The notes under the pieces were generated by a model. It ran no database searches. It saw only the letters and a list, made by a program, of their open reading frames with translations, and was not told the DNA's origin. DNA of 60,497 nt from Candidatus Sabulitectum sp. (GTDB lineage: Bacteria > Fermentibacterota > Fermentibacteria > Fermentibacterales > JCC-6): the NCBI GenBank assembly GCA_023139045.1, contig JAGLOJ010000027.1, positions 1 to 60,497 of the forward strand, given 5' to 3'. The translations under genes and the position numbers were made by a program. Every line of letters begins with the position of its first letter. Position 1 is the stretch's first letter. Of the stretch, positions 1 to 7,130 are shown piece by piece.

Positions 1-5
1 GTTTT

Positions 6-150
6 CATTAACGGGGCTGAATCGCCTTGGGGAAGTACGCCTCCCCTGCGGCCTACAGTGTTCTCTGTGTACGCTTCACCCATTTTGTTCACCGGCGCGT
101 ACACCGGTTCCGCCACAGGCGCAACACTCGATACGGGCTGCTGGTTAGGC
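6..150 (-). repeat. Possible second attC-like integron recombination site
   Basis: Read on the minus strand, a perfect R''-type core GCCTAAC (150 to 144) is followed about 130 bases later by GTTAATG (12 to 6), a partial R' match. The R' side shares TAAC-N(3-4)-CTGAAT with the attC at 222-303, as expected for sites of one array. Internal hairpins occur at about 34-53 (GGGGA/TCCCC) and 67-104 (GTGTACGC/GCGTACAC, 8 bp perfect). The region is visibly more GC-rich than the cassette to its right. Pairing of the R''-side arm is only moderate, so this is tentative; it could instead be part of another structured element cut by the window edge. Confidence 0.3.
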
Positions 151-221
151 TTTGCCCGATAGGGACTTGCTACTCCCAATGAGTAGCTCACTCTATAAGA
201 AGCACCAAGCTGAGCTTGGCG

Positions 222-303
222 CACTAACATCCTGAATAACCTGCACAAGTATCACTGAAGCCAACACCGAAGCGTTTGTGGCAGGTTCATTCAGTGGTTA
301 AGT
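222..303 (-). repeat. attC-like integron recombination site
   Basis: An imperfect inverted repeat of 82 bases. The left arm is CACTAAC-ATC-CTGAAT-AACCTGCAC and the right arm, reverse-complemented, is ACTTAAC-CA-CTGAATG-AACCTGCCAC. The outer cores are GTTAAGT (297-303) and CTAAC (224-228). Two single unpaired bases lie on the right arm only, about 7 bases apart. This matches the extrahelical bases on the L'' side of known attC sites. That asymmetry implies the cassette array is read on the minus strand, the same direction as intI. Assignment is by eye; no covariance model was run. Confidence 0.6.
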
Positions 304-756
304 ATTTATTGCTTTTTATAAGTTACATGTTTACCTTTGAGATGATAACACCTGAACAATCGAATCACAATGGGTTAATAACCAGTACCCCCTGGTATTT
401 CTGGGGAATTTGCGGAGCGTACGCAGTATCATCGGAGCATCTTCCGGTATTCTAATCATTGAATTGCGAATCTCAAGCGGATTCAAGCCATTTTTCATGC
501 CATGTGGGAGTTAATATTAATACTTTGCGAGTTGTTCTCGCGCGTGATAATCCCACTTGAAAATATCTTAACAATTTTACTGAAGCACACCCATAATACT
601 ATTTGTCTGATAGTCGGCACTTCTACTGGGAATTACTCAGATTTTCTGAGCACTTATATAGTCACATCACTAGGACTTTCCGTTTCCCAAATAGGTTTCT
701 ATATTCCTTGTAGTGTAGTTGTTGGTTTTGGATGTAATCTTGGAGAAAGGAAAGCT
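304..756. other. Gene-poor cassette DNA with repeat copy A
   Basis: About 450 AT-rich bases between the attC-like site and the start of the DUF1566 gene. An open frame reaches upstream from that gene to 502, but it has no ribosome-binding site and no recognisable protein signature, so I treat it as non-coding. The stretch holds repeat copy A (341-470). The only other feature seen is a good Shine-Dalgarno sequence just before 757. Confidence 0.5.
341..470 (+). repeat. Diverged direct repeat, copy A
   Basis: Shares with 2123-2260 the blocks gatgataaca (341-350), tcacaat 24 bases later at the same offset, and gagcgtacgcagt (415-427). The last block sits within a 29-base stretch that matches at about 25 positions. 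The blocks are in the same orientation, 74 bases apart here and 81 in copy B. The two copies flank the nuclease/DUF1566 gene pair. The centre includes the 8-base palindrome GCGTACGC. Confidence 0.5.
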
Positions 757-1185
757 ATGAGCATAAATACCTTGGTCATTCAGAAATTTATACTTACTTC
801 AGTAATTTTGCTGGCATTCGTAAATATTGCCTCGGGTTCTGACCGTTATGTGAAGGACTTGGATGATATAATCACAGATACGGAGGCAGGTATTCAGTGG
901 CAGGTTGGCCCTGACAGGGACACCAGCTGGAATGCAGCCGAAGAATGGGTCAACAGTTTGGGTGATGACTGGCGTATGCCTACCCGTGATGAGCTTCGTG
1001 CTCTTTATGATAGCGGTATCACATTTGATAACTGGGGGCCCTTTCACAATAGTGGTTACTGCATATGGACAGGGGAGCACGATTCTCATCATGCTTGGTA
1101 CTGTTACTTCTGGGGTTATAATGAGACATGGGATCGACGCGTTTTTAAAGTTAGCAGGCGAGCATTTGCAATTCGTTCCCAATAG
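757..1185 (+). CDS. Exported DUF1566 (Lcl-type) domain protein
   Basis: A 142-residue protein with an N-terminal hydrophobic signal peptide (about residues 5-27) and then a short domain containing GIQWQVG, a TSWNAAEEWVNSL helix and DWRMPTRDELRALY. This is the pattern of DUF1566/Lcl C-terminal domains, which are exported lectin-like modules of unknown role and common on integron cassettes. The start at 757 is chosen because GGAGAAAGG lies just upstream and the signal peptide begins there; the frame is open back to 502 without a better start. It is convergent with the nuclease-like gene, about 40 bases apart, and antisense to the inferred array direction. Confidence 0.65.
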   Translation: MSINTLVIQKFILTSVILLAFVNIASGSDRYVKDLDDIITDTEAGIQWQVGPDRDTSWNAAEEWVNSLGDDWRMPTRDELRALYDSGITFDNWGPFHNSGYCIWTGEHDSHHAWYCYFWGYNETWDRRVFKVSRRAFAIRSQ

Positions 1186-1225
1186 CATTATTGTGATCAA
1201 CTACGACTAAAGTCAATTGAGAACC

Positions 1226-2080
1226 TCACTGACCATCTAGTTTGTTTTGGCTCAACAATGTTCTTCTCGTTCCGTTGAACTTGTTAGCAAAATCAAGAAA
1301 CGGCTGCTTAAGTGGCGACTTTGGAGCTTGTCTGAAAAGCGTCTCATAGGAAACCCAATTAAGGTGTAGACTGCTAAGCCTCTCGTTGATATCTGGGAAT
1401 GGCCTCCTAAAAGGCAGACATGATGTTGCCAAGTCTCTTACTAAATGTTTTGCCCCAGATTCTACATTTCTATACTCGGCATACTTATACTGATAGAAGC
1501 GTGAATTAGTCGGGGATGACTCAAATACTTCCGGTGTAATAAGCGTAACGTGTACGGTTTTTGGGAACCAATCACCTCTATTGAAATACAAGGCGTTTTC
1601 AATAACCCGGGCTAATTGGTTTCTCTGTCTGTCATGAGAAACATAGCCAGCTATGTCCGAGTACCATTTACATTCAACAAAACAGATCCAGCTGTTCTCA
1701 TTTCTTTCGAGTTTGATTCCGCTCTGCGTTCCACTCCTTTGAGAGATGGTACCAAATGCTAAATCGAGATGTGTGCTTCCCTCTCTCAATCTTAGGGGTA
1801 GGGGAAGCACCTCAAACCACGCTTTTGTAGGACTTGGTAGCTTGGTTTTTATAAGAGCTTGAGCTAGCGCATTTATGCCGTCCATGCCTTGTATTGCATA
1901 AATACACACGACGAGAAATGTCCAAACCTGTTCATCGGCGAAGTCTTCATGGCTGGATTCTTCTTGTGCTTCAATCCGGTTTAGTAAGCTATCCCAGTTT
2001 GCATACCCGATGTGGAGCACTTCGTTTATCCGACTCTTGTTTTGATTTATGCTATCTGCAAGCACTGTGATGTCGTACAT
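1226..2080 (-). CDS. PD-(D/E)XK nuclease-superfamily cassette protein
   Basis: 284 residues. The central part carries the PD-(D/E)XK layout: HLDLAFG (Asp106), then WICFVECKW giving E136-x-K138, then a helix with Q155 (DRQRNQLARVI). Restriction-type and repair nucleases share this core, with D, E and K binding metal. Flanking regions match nothing I recognise, so the substrate is unknown; a stand-alone restriction or defence nuclease is possible but there is no methyltransferase partner. AAGGAG abuts the ATG with no spacer, so initiation may be inefficient or at a later codon. It is probably the main gene of the first integron cassette, transcribed away from intI. Confidence 0.6.
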   Translation of the reverse strand: MYDITVLADSINQNKSRINEVLHIGYANWDSLLNRIEAQEESSHEDFADEQVWTFLVVCIYAIQGMDGINALAQALIKTKLPSPTKAWFEVLPLPLRLREGSTHLDLAFGTISQRSGTQSGIKLERNENSWICFVECKWYSDIAGYVSHDRQRNQLARVIENALYFNRGDWFPKTVHVTLITPEVFESSPTNSRFYQYKYAEYRNVESGAKHLVRDLATSCLPFRRPFPDINERLSSLHLNWVSYETLFRQAPKSPLKQPFLDFANKFNGTRRTLLSQNKLDGQ

Positions 2081-2451
2081 CTCCTTAACAATGATTACTA
2101 TTATCTCAGTTAGTCGCTAAGGGATGATAACAGCTCTTCAGGCCTCTCACAATAGAGCTTATGCCCTTTTCTGTTTTGCCTTTAACTACTTACGAAATAT
2201 GCTGAGCGTACGCAGTTTCATCCGAACATTTGTCTGGATTTATCTTGAATAACTGAATCAGTAGGCTCGATGCGGAATGACTACTTAACTACTGTTTATA
2301 TGGTTTCCAGATATGCCCGTTTTCTAGTCTAATGCCGTATAACATTCCATCACCCCTCCATAGTAATTGTATATAACTCAATGACATAGCACCACTATTA
2401 GTGATAGCTGGTATCTTATCAGTTTTCCGCATAATATGCGCGGTCTGTTCG
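2081..2451. other. Spacer between intI and first cassette gene; presumed attI region
   Basis: 371 AT-rich bases with no gene. They contain repeat copy B (2123-2260) and the 7-base core GTTAAGT on the minus strand (2289 to 2283), identical to the outer core of the attC at 297-303. The pair tttaactacttacg and gactacttaactactg gives short direct repeats here. If cassettes insert downstream of intI's 3' end, attI should lie in this interval, with 2283-2289 the best core candidate. This is inference from one core match. Confidence 0.35.
2123..2260 (+). repeat. Diverged direct repeat, copy B
   Basis: Counterpart of 341-470. It holds gatgataaca at 2123, tcacaat at the same relative offset, and gagcgtacgcagt from 2204. 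Similarity continues weakly to about 2260. It lies directly upstream of the nuclease-like gene and in the presumed attI region. Confidence 0.5.
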
Positions 2452-3483
2452 TCACAAACTATCCAGTGGGTTTTTTACACCCCTGCCGCCCCTGTTCAGT
2501 ACATGGGTGTAGATCATAGTGGTTCTTACATCTTTGTGACCAAGCAATTCCTGTACTGTACGAATGTCATAACCATTATCAAGCAGGTGAGTAGCAAAAG
2601 AATGGCGCAGCGTGTGGCATGTTGCATGTCTGGTAAAACCGGATCTGCAAACAGCTCGTTTGAAGGCCTTTTGCATTATGGATTGATCCATATGATGCCG
2701 TCCTTCTTCGTCGGTCTTCTGGTTCTTCCAGCGGCTTTTCTGCGGGAAAACCCACTGCCAGCGCCACTCCTCCGGGGCGTTGGTGTATTTGCGCTCGAGA
2801 GCATCGGGCAATAACACACGACCCCAGCCATCGACCAGGTCCTTTCTATGGATGGCTCTGACACTCTTGAGGTGTTCCTGGATGGATTTCCTGAGTGATT
2901 CAGGTAGCATAGAGACACGATCTTTGGCTCCTTTACCGTCACGGATATGTATCTCGTTGCGTGAAAAGTCTATATCCTGTACTCGGAGACTCATGCATTC
3001 AGTCAGGCGCACCCCTGTACCATACATAAGAGAGGCAATAAGCCACTTATCACCGACTAAATGCGTCAGTACAGATTTCACTTCCTCACGCGTCATTACA
3101 ACGGGCAAACGCTTTGGTTTGCGCGCACGAATAATTCCATCAAGATCACCGACTTCGCGGCCAATGACATTTCGGTAAAGGAAGAGCAGGGCGGCAAGAG
3201 CCTGGTTCTGGGTCGAAGCACTGACATTCTCTTTAACTGCTAAATGCGTCAGAAAAGCATTTATTTCCGGCTCAGACATATCTCTGGGATGGCGAATATT
3301 ATGGAAGTAGATAAATCGTTTTACCCAATTGCAATACGACCGCTCTGTGCGAGGACTGTAATGGCGTGAGCGTAGAGAATCATGCATTTGATCAAGAAGT
3401 CTGGGTTTGTTGAGATTTATTTGAGTGGCAACCGGTCTTCCGTGGTTGTTTTTATGGGGAACATGATTTGCCATCGATCGCAT
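2452..3483 (-). CDS. intI: Integron integrase (tyrosine recombinase)
   Basis: 343 residues. The N-terminal core-binding domain (about 25-110) includes SPRTERSYCNWVKRFI. The catalytic domain has R159 (TGVRLTE), H290 and R293 (HTLRHSFATHLL), H316 (LLGHKDVRTT) and Tyr325 (MIYTHV). The insertion at about 226-247 (LERKYTNAPEEWRWQWVFP) is specific to integron integrases and absent from XerC/D. The enzyme recombines attI with folded single-stranded attC. GAGGAG lies 10 bases before the ATG; a second ATG is 3 codons on. A candidate -10 (TATGAT) lies upstream around 3535. Unlike classical integrons, the cassette side faces the gene's 3' end. Confidence 0.95.
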   Translation of the reverse strand: MRSMANHVPHKNNHGRPVATQINLNKPRLLDQMHDSLRSRHYSPRTERSYCNWVKRFIYFHNIRHPRDMSEPEINAFLTHLAVKENVSASTQNQALAALLFLYRNVIGREVGDLDGIIRARKPKRLPVVMTREEVKSVLTHLVGDKWLIASLMYGTGVRLTECMSLRVQDIDFSRNEIHIRDGKGAKDRVSMLPESLRKSIQEHLKSVRAIHRKDLVDGWGRVLLPDALERKYTNAPEEWRWQWVFPQKSRWKNQKTDEEGRHHMDQSIMQKAFKRAVCRSGFTRHATCHTLRHSFATHLLDNGYDIRTVQELLGHKDVRTTMIYTHVLNRGGRGVKNPLDSL

Positions 3484-3863
3484 GCTTCATCCGCTCCTCA
3501 CAGCAGTAAGGCCAAAACAATGTTATCATATTGCCGTGGTGATCCGGCTGGTTCTGTTGCCGGAATGCTGTATTCCATTCTTTGTCACATTGTCATATGA
3601 TATTTTAATAACAACAAGTGATCATATGCTTGTGCAATGATGCAGTCAACCCGCCTAAATAGATTCTTCGACAGTGTTTCTGCTCGGAAACGGACTTATC
3701 AACAGTATTTCAAGAATTAATATCCGGCAACTTCAGAATCAGAATAGGAGATGTTCAACTCGATCAGTCGCAATGGTATTAGGTGACTTGAGTATCATGT
3801 TGACGGAGATGGATTCCTTCTGCTTTATCAGATCCTGTTTCAATACATGCTTCCGCGGTGTAT
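3484..3863. other. Intergenic region upstream of intI
   Basis: 380 bases separating the integron from the envelope operon. On the minus strand it should hold the intI promoter; TATGAT near 3530-3540 is a plausible -10, but the -35 is poor. A small hairpin GTTTC/GAAAC lies at 3676-3691. I found no LexA box, no RNA gene and no convincing terminator for the glycosyltransferase gene that ends at 3864. Confidence 0.4.
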
Positions 3864-4997
3864 TCAGTGACTATTGTAGATCTGGAAGATCTTTCTGAAG
3901 CATGCATCCCATGTGTAGTTCTCTGCGAAGTTTCTGAAATCGTCTCTTTTTTCTTTTTTTGTGGATGCGGCCTTCAGAATTGCTTCTGCTAGAGCTTTTC
4001 CGGAGTTCCAGGGGGAGTATGTTGAATTGCCGCCTGATTTTATGATTAATTCTGAGGCTGCTGCTTTGCTGCATGCGGCTACTGGTGTGCCACAGCTGAG
4101 GGCTTCAAGAGTGACCAGTGAAAAGGTTTCCAGCGGTCCCGCTGAGATGAAAGCGTCTGCACTTGCCATGAGCTTTGCAGCTTCAGCTCTGGTGGTTACC
4201 CGGTTTAGTATTTTCATTTTGTCTGGGTTCAGACCTGCCATCCGTTTCACCTCTTTATCCCAGTGGCCTCCTCCTGCGACAACCACAACCAGATCCTTCT
4301 GCTTGAACAGGTGGGTGCATGCTTTCAGGAGGACATGAATTCCCTTTTCAGGGGCAAGTCTGCCCATGTAGAGAATCATTTTCCCGTTGTTTTTGATTCC
4401 GAGGCTTTTTCTCAATTCTTCGGATCTTTTGTTTGGATGAAAAATGTCGGGGTTTGTGCCCAGGGGAACCTTGCTCAGCTTTGTCAATCCGGCATCCTGC
4501 AGTTTTTGTATTGAATAATCACTCGCACCGATCACCGCGTTCAGGGGCTTGTATGCTCTGCGCATGACTGGCATGGTCAGCTTTCTGAAGAGATACGGGA
4601 GAATGCCGCCTGTAATTCCGAGTGTGCTCAGGGGAAGTGTTTCAGGCCAGTTTGAATGGAAGTAGGCGAATGAAGGAATGCCGTTCAGTGCCCGGTGAAC
4701 CATGCCCGGTACGACCATACCGCTGCCCAGTTCAACAACATCGGGATTGAACTCTTTCAATGCCTGTCTGATTGGCTCTCCCCTTGTGAAGAAATTGTAG
4801 CCGCTTCCGGCAAGCCGGGGTGATTTCAGACCCTTTACAGTACCGCCATGTACGGAGACTGTTGTGTTTTCGGAAGAGGGATAAAGAAGAAGGTTCTCAA
4901 TACCGTTGGCCTTGCACCACTTGAGCTTTTCATGGTGATAGATGTGTATTCCGCCACCGGTGGGAGAGTACAGATTGTTGATATCGAGTACTTTCAC
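3864..4997 (-). CDS. Family 4 glycosyltransferase
   Basis: A 377-residue GT-B protein. The N-terminal Rossmann half starts MKVLDINNLYSPTGGG. The C-terminal half has ILYMGRLAPEKGIHVLL and the nucleotide-sugar motif ETFSLVTLEALSCGTPVA (E-x7-E). It resembles the MgtA/PimB-type mannosyl- or glucosyltransferases, but the donor and acceptor cannot be read from sequence. The start is GTG, overlapping the TAG stop of the NlpC/P60 gene by one base, with GGAAGG upstream. It is the last gene of a lipid A and cell-wall operon, so glycolipid or LPS-core decoration is likely. Confidence 0.88.
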   Translation of the reverse strand: MKVLDINNLYSPTGGGIHIYHHEKLKWCKANGIENLLLYPSSENTTVSVHGGTVKGLKSPRLAGSGYNFFTRGEPIRQALKEFNPDVVELGSGMVVPGMVHRALNGIPSFAYFHSNWPETLPLSTLGITGGILPYLFRKLTMPVMRRAYKPLNAVIGASDYSIQKLQDAGLTKLSKVPLGTNPDIFHPNKRSEELRKSLGIKNNGKMILYMGRLAPEKGIHVLLKACTHLFKQKDLVVVVAGGGHWDKEVKRMAGLNPDKMKILNRVTTRAEAAKLMASADAFISAGPLETFSLVTLEALSCGTPVAACSKAAASELIIKSGGNSTYSPWNSGKALAEAILKAASTKKEKRDDFRNFAENYTWDACFRKIFQIYNSH

Positions 4998-5524
4998 TAT
5001 AGGAACCTTCCAGCGGTGACATAACGGGCTGAGTAATAAGGGTGATTAAGAAGGTCTCTCACCACTCCCCTGCTGCTTGATGCGTGAACGAACTGGCCGT
5101 TGCCGAGATAAATGCCGCAGTGGGAGATTCCCGATCCCGATGTGTTGAAGAAGATGAGATCGCCGTACTTGAGACTGCTTCTGCTTACAGTCTGAGCTGC
5201 TGCGGATTGTCTGGATGCCCGTCTTGGAATCTCAATACCCACGGAACGGTAAACAGCCTGTGTAAAGCCCGAGCAGTCAACTCCTCTTTTGGAAACGCCG
5301 CCGTATACATAAGGAGTGCCCATCCAACTGTCTATCTCACCCTGCATTCTGTGTTCAACTGAGTTTGAAGGGTTCGGGGGAGCTGTTGCTGTCGTTGCTG
5401 TCGTTGCTGTTGTGCCGGTTGTGGTGGGCATTGGTCCCCGGCAGTTCACTCCGTCTCCGCGATAGACGGGTGCGGATGAACATCCCGCTATGATCATTGA
5501 AAGAAGAAGAAAATATTTTTTCAT
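4997..5524 (-). CDS. NlpC/P60-family peptidoglycan endopeptidase lipoprotein
   Basis: 175 residues. The lipoprotein signal peptide ends in IIAGC (Cys15), then comes a Thr/Ala/Pro-rich linker at about 33-52 encoded by short 9-base DNA repeats. The NlpC/P60 domain (about 60-175) has the nucleophile Cys84 in VDCSGF, His135 in SHCGIYLG and His147 in FVHASS. The family cleaves D-Glu/meso-DAP or cross-link peptide bonds in murein, like Spr/MepS. It is expected in the periplasm on a membrane leaflet. It lies between nadB and the GT4 gene in one transcription unit. Confidence 0.92.
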   Translation of the reverse strand: MKKYFLLLSMIIAGCSSAPVYRGDGVNCRGPMPTTTGTTATTATTATAPPNPSNSVEHRMQGEIDSWMGTPYVYGGVSKRGVDCSGFTQAVYRSVGIEIPRRASRQSAAAQTVSRSSLKYGDLIFFNTSGSGISHCGIYLGNGQFVHASSSRGVVRDLLNHPYYSARYVTAGRFL

Positions 5525-5543
5525 GTATTTCCTGCGTTATGCG

Positions 5544-7130
5544 TTACATGTTGATCTTCAGAACAGTATCCGTTTTAATATGTGATGTGTAGGGACAATC
5601 TATAAGGTAGTGAAGCCCCACACTCTCCCGGCGCTTGAGAGCACTCCTTACAATTACCCTGGCTACTGTTGTAAGGTTCCGAAGCTCAAGTTGATCAACC
5701 GTGGGGAGAAGAGTCCAGTAGTCTTCTTCCACTTCTTCCGCAAGTACATCGAGAAGTTTTAATGCCCTGCGAAGTCTCTTGTCGGTTTTCACAATTCCTA
5801 CATAATCCCACATAACACTTCTAAGGCTGGCCCAGGAGTGATCCACAAGAACGCTTTCCTCAAGGGGCTCCGCCCTGCCGAAAGACCAGTCTCTCACTCC
5901 GAGTTCTGTTATCTGATTCGGCAGGTTACCGGTAAAAGACCTTGCACAGAGCAATCCCATGACACCGGCTTCAAGAAGACTGTTGCTGCCAAGACGGTTT
6001 GCTCCGTGAAATCCGGTGGATGCAGCTTCACCGATAACCCGGAGACCGGTCATCTCGGTTGAACCATCTGTTGCCGCTATCACACCGCCGACACAGTAGT
6101 GAGCTGCCGGCACGACAGGGATCGGGTCATTCCAGGGCTCGATTCCCACGGAAGTTACACCGGATGTCACTTCAGGAAAGTGTTCTTCAAGAAAACTTTT
6201 TGAAAGGTGTGTGGCATCAAGAAGCATGTGATCTGTTCCGAGACGCTTCATCTCGCTGTCTATTGCTCTGGCAACCACATCTCTCGGGGCAAGCTCCATC
6301 CGCTCGGGGTCATAGTACTTCATGAATCTCCTGCCGGCTTCATCTACAAGCCTGGCTCCCTCGCCTCTGAGAGATTCAGTTATAAGAAAGTTCCTTTTGT
6401 CCGGGTGATAGAGGCAGGTGGGATGGAACTGGTAAAACTCCATGTTTCTAACTGGAAGACCGGCCCTGAAAGCCATGGCGATACCGTCTCCCGTTGAAGA
6501 GTCCTGGTTGGATGTGTAACGGTATGTTTTTCCGGCACCTCCGGTAGCAAGTACTGTTTCTCTTGCAAGAAATGTTACTACATCTTTTCCAATAAGCACA
6601 TAAGCACCCAGACATCTGTCACAGCCCTTCTGGAGAAGTGACAATGCCTCCCGGGAAGCTGGAATCAGGTTGATGGCAAAAGCATCCTCAATAATTGTGA
6701 TGTTGCTTCGTTTCCTGCACTGTTCACCAAGGCGTTCAGAAATGAACCTGCCGGTCTTGTCGAAGTAGTGAAGCACTCTTCTGAATGAGTGCCCTCCTTC
6801 CATTCCTCCGCCGTCACCGTCTGATCCCTCAAGAGTAATGCCCCACCCGGAAAGTCTGCTCACCAGATCAGGTCCCAGGGAAATGATCTCCTGGGCTACC
6901 CTTGCGTCTACCATGCCCGCTCCGGCTTTCTGCGTGTCTTTGAGATGATTCTCAAAACTGTCATCCTCAGAGGTAACAGCCGCGAGCCCACCCTGTGCGA
7001 GATATGTGCTTCCGGTGGGAAGTTTGACCTTACTGAGAATTGTTACAGCATACTTCTCCGGTATCTCCAGCGCGCATGTAAGACCGGCCATTCCTCCGCC
7101 TATGATAAGTATGTCTGTTTTTCTGGTCAT
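5544..7130 (-). CDS. nadB: L-aspartate oxidase
   Basis: 528 residues. This FAD enzyme oxidises L-aspartate to iminoaspartate in de novo NAD synthesis. It has the N-terminal dinucleotide fold (DILIIGGGMAGLTCAL), STYLAQGGLAAV, TGGAGKTYRYTSNQ, the active-site-side MEFYQFHPT and the C-terminal AAHYCVGGV and GANRLGSNSLLE motifs shared with succinate dehydrogenase flavoproteins. HY.CGGV spacing and length fit NadB. Its ATG overlaps the lpxK stop (ATGA). nadA and nadC are not in the window. Confidence 0.95.
   Translation of the reverse strand: MTRKTDILIIGGGMAGLTCALEIPEKYAVTILSKVKLPTGSTYLAQGGLAAVTSEDDSFENHLKDTQKAGAGMVDARVAQEIISLGPDLVSRLSGWGITLEGSDGDGGGMEGGHSFRRVLHYFDKTGRFISERLGEQCRKRSNITIIEDAFAINLIPASREALSLLQKGCDRCLGAYVLIGKDVVTFLARETVLATGGAGKTYRYTSNQDSSTGDGIAMAFRAGLPVRNMEFYQFHPTCLYHPDKRNFLITESLRGEGARLVDEAGRRFMKYYDPERMELAPRDVVARAIDSEMKRLGTDHMLLDATHLSKSFLEEHFPEVTSGVTSVGIEPWNDPIPVVPAAHYCVGGVIAATDGSTEMTGLRVIGEAASTGFHGANRLGSNSLLEAGVMGLLCARSFTGNLPNQITELGVRDWSFGRAEPLEESVLVDHSWASLRSVMWDYVGIVKTDKRLRRALKLLDVLAEEVEEDYWTLLPTVDQLELRNLTTVARVIVRSALKRRESVGLHYLIDCPYTSHIKTDTVLKINM

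Noticed and set aside
502..756. N-terminal extension of the DUF1566 frame back to ATG 502
   Set aside because: No ribosome-binding site at 502, composition unlike a protein, and a strong SD plus signal peptide start at 757.
905..1210. 101-codon plus-strand frame inside the DUF1566 gene
   Set aside because: Out-of-frame shadow without its own ribosome-binding site or protein signature.
2101..2200. A third attC-like hairpin around GTTAGTC (2109) and TTTAAC (2180)
   Set aside because: The outer cores pair, but the inner arms do not align in register; too weak to call.
3484..3863. LexA-type SOS box upstream of intI
   Set aside because: No CTGT-N8-ACAG match was found in the region; integrase control by SOS is therefore not claimed.
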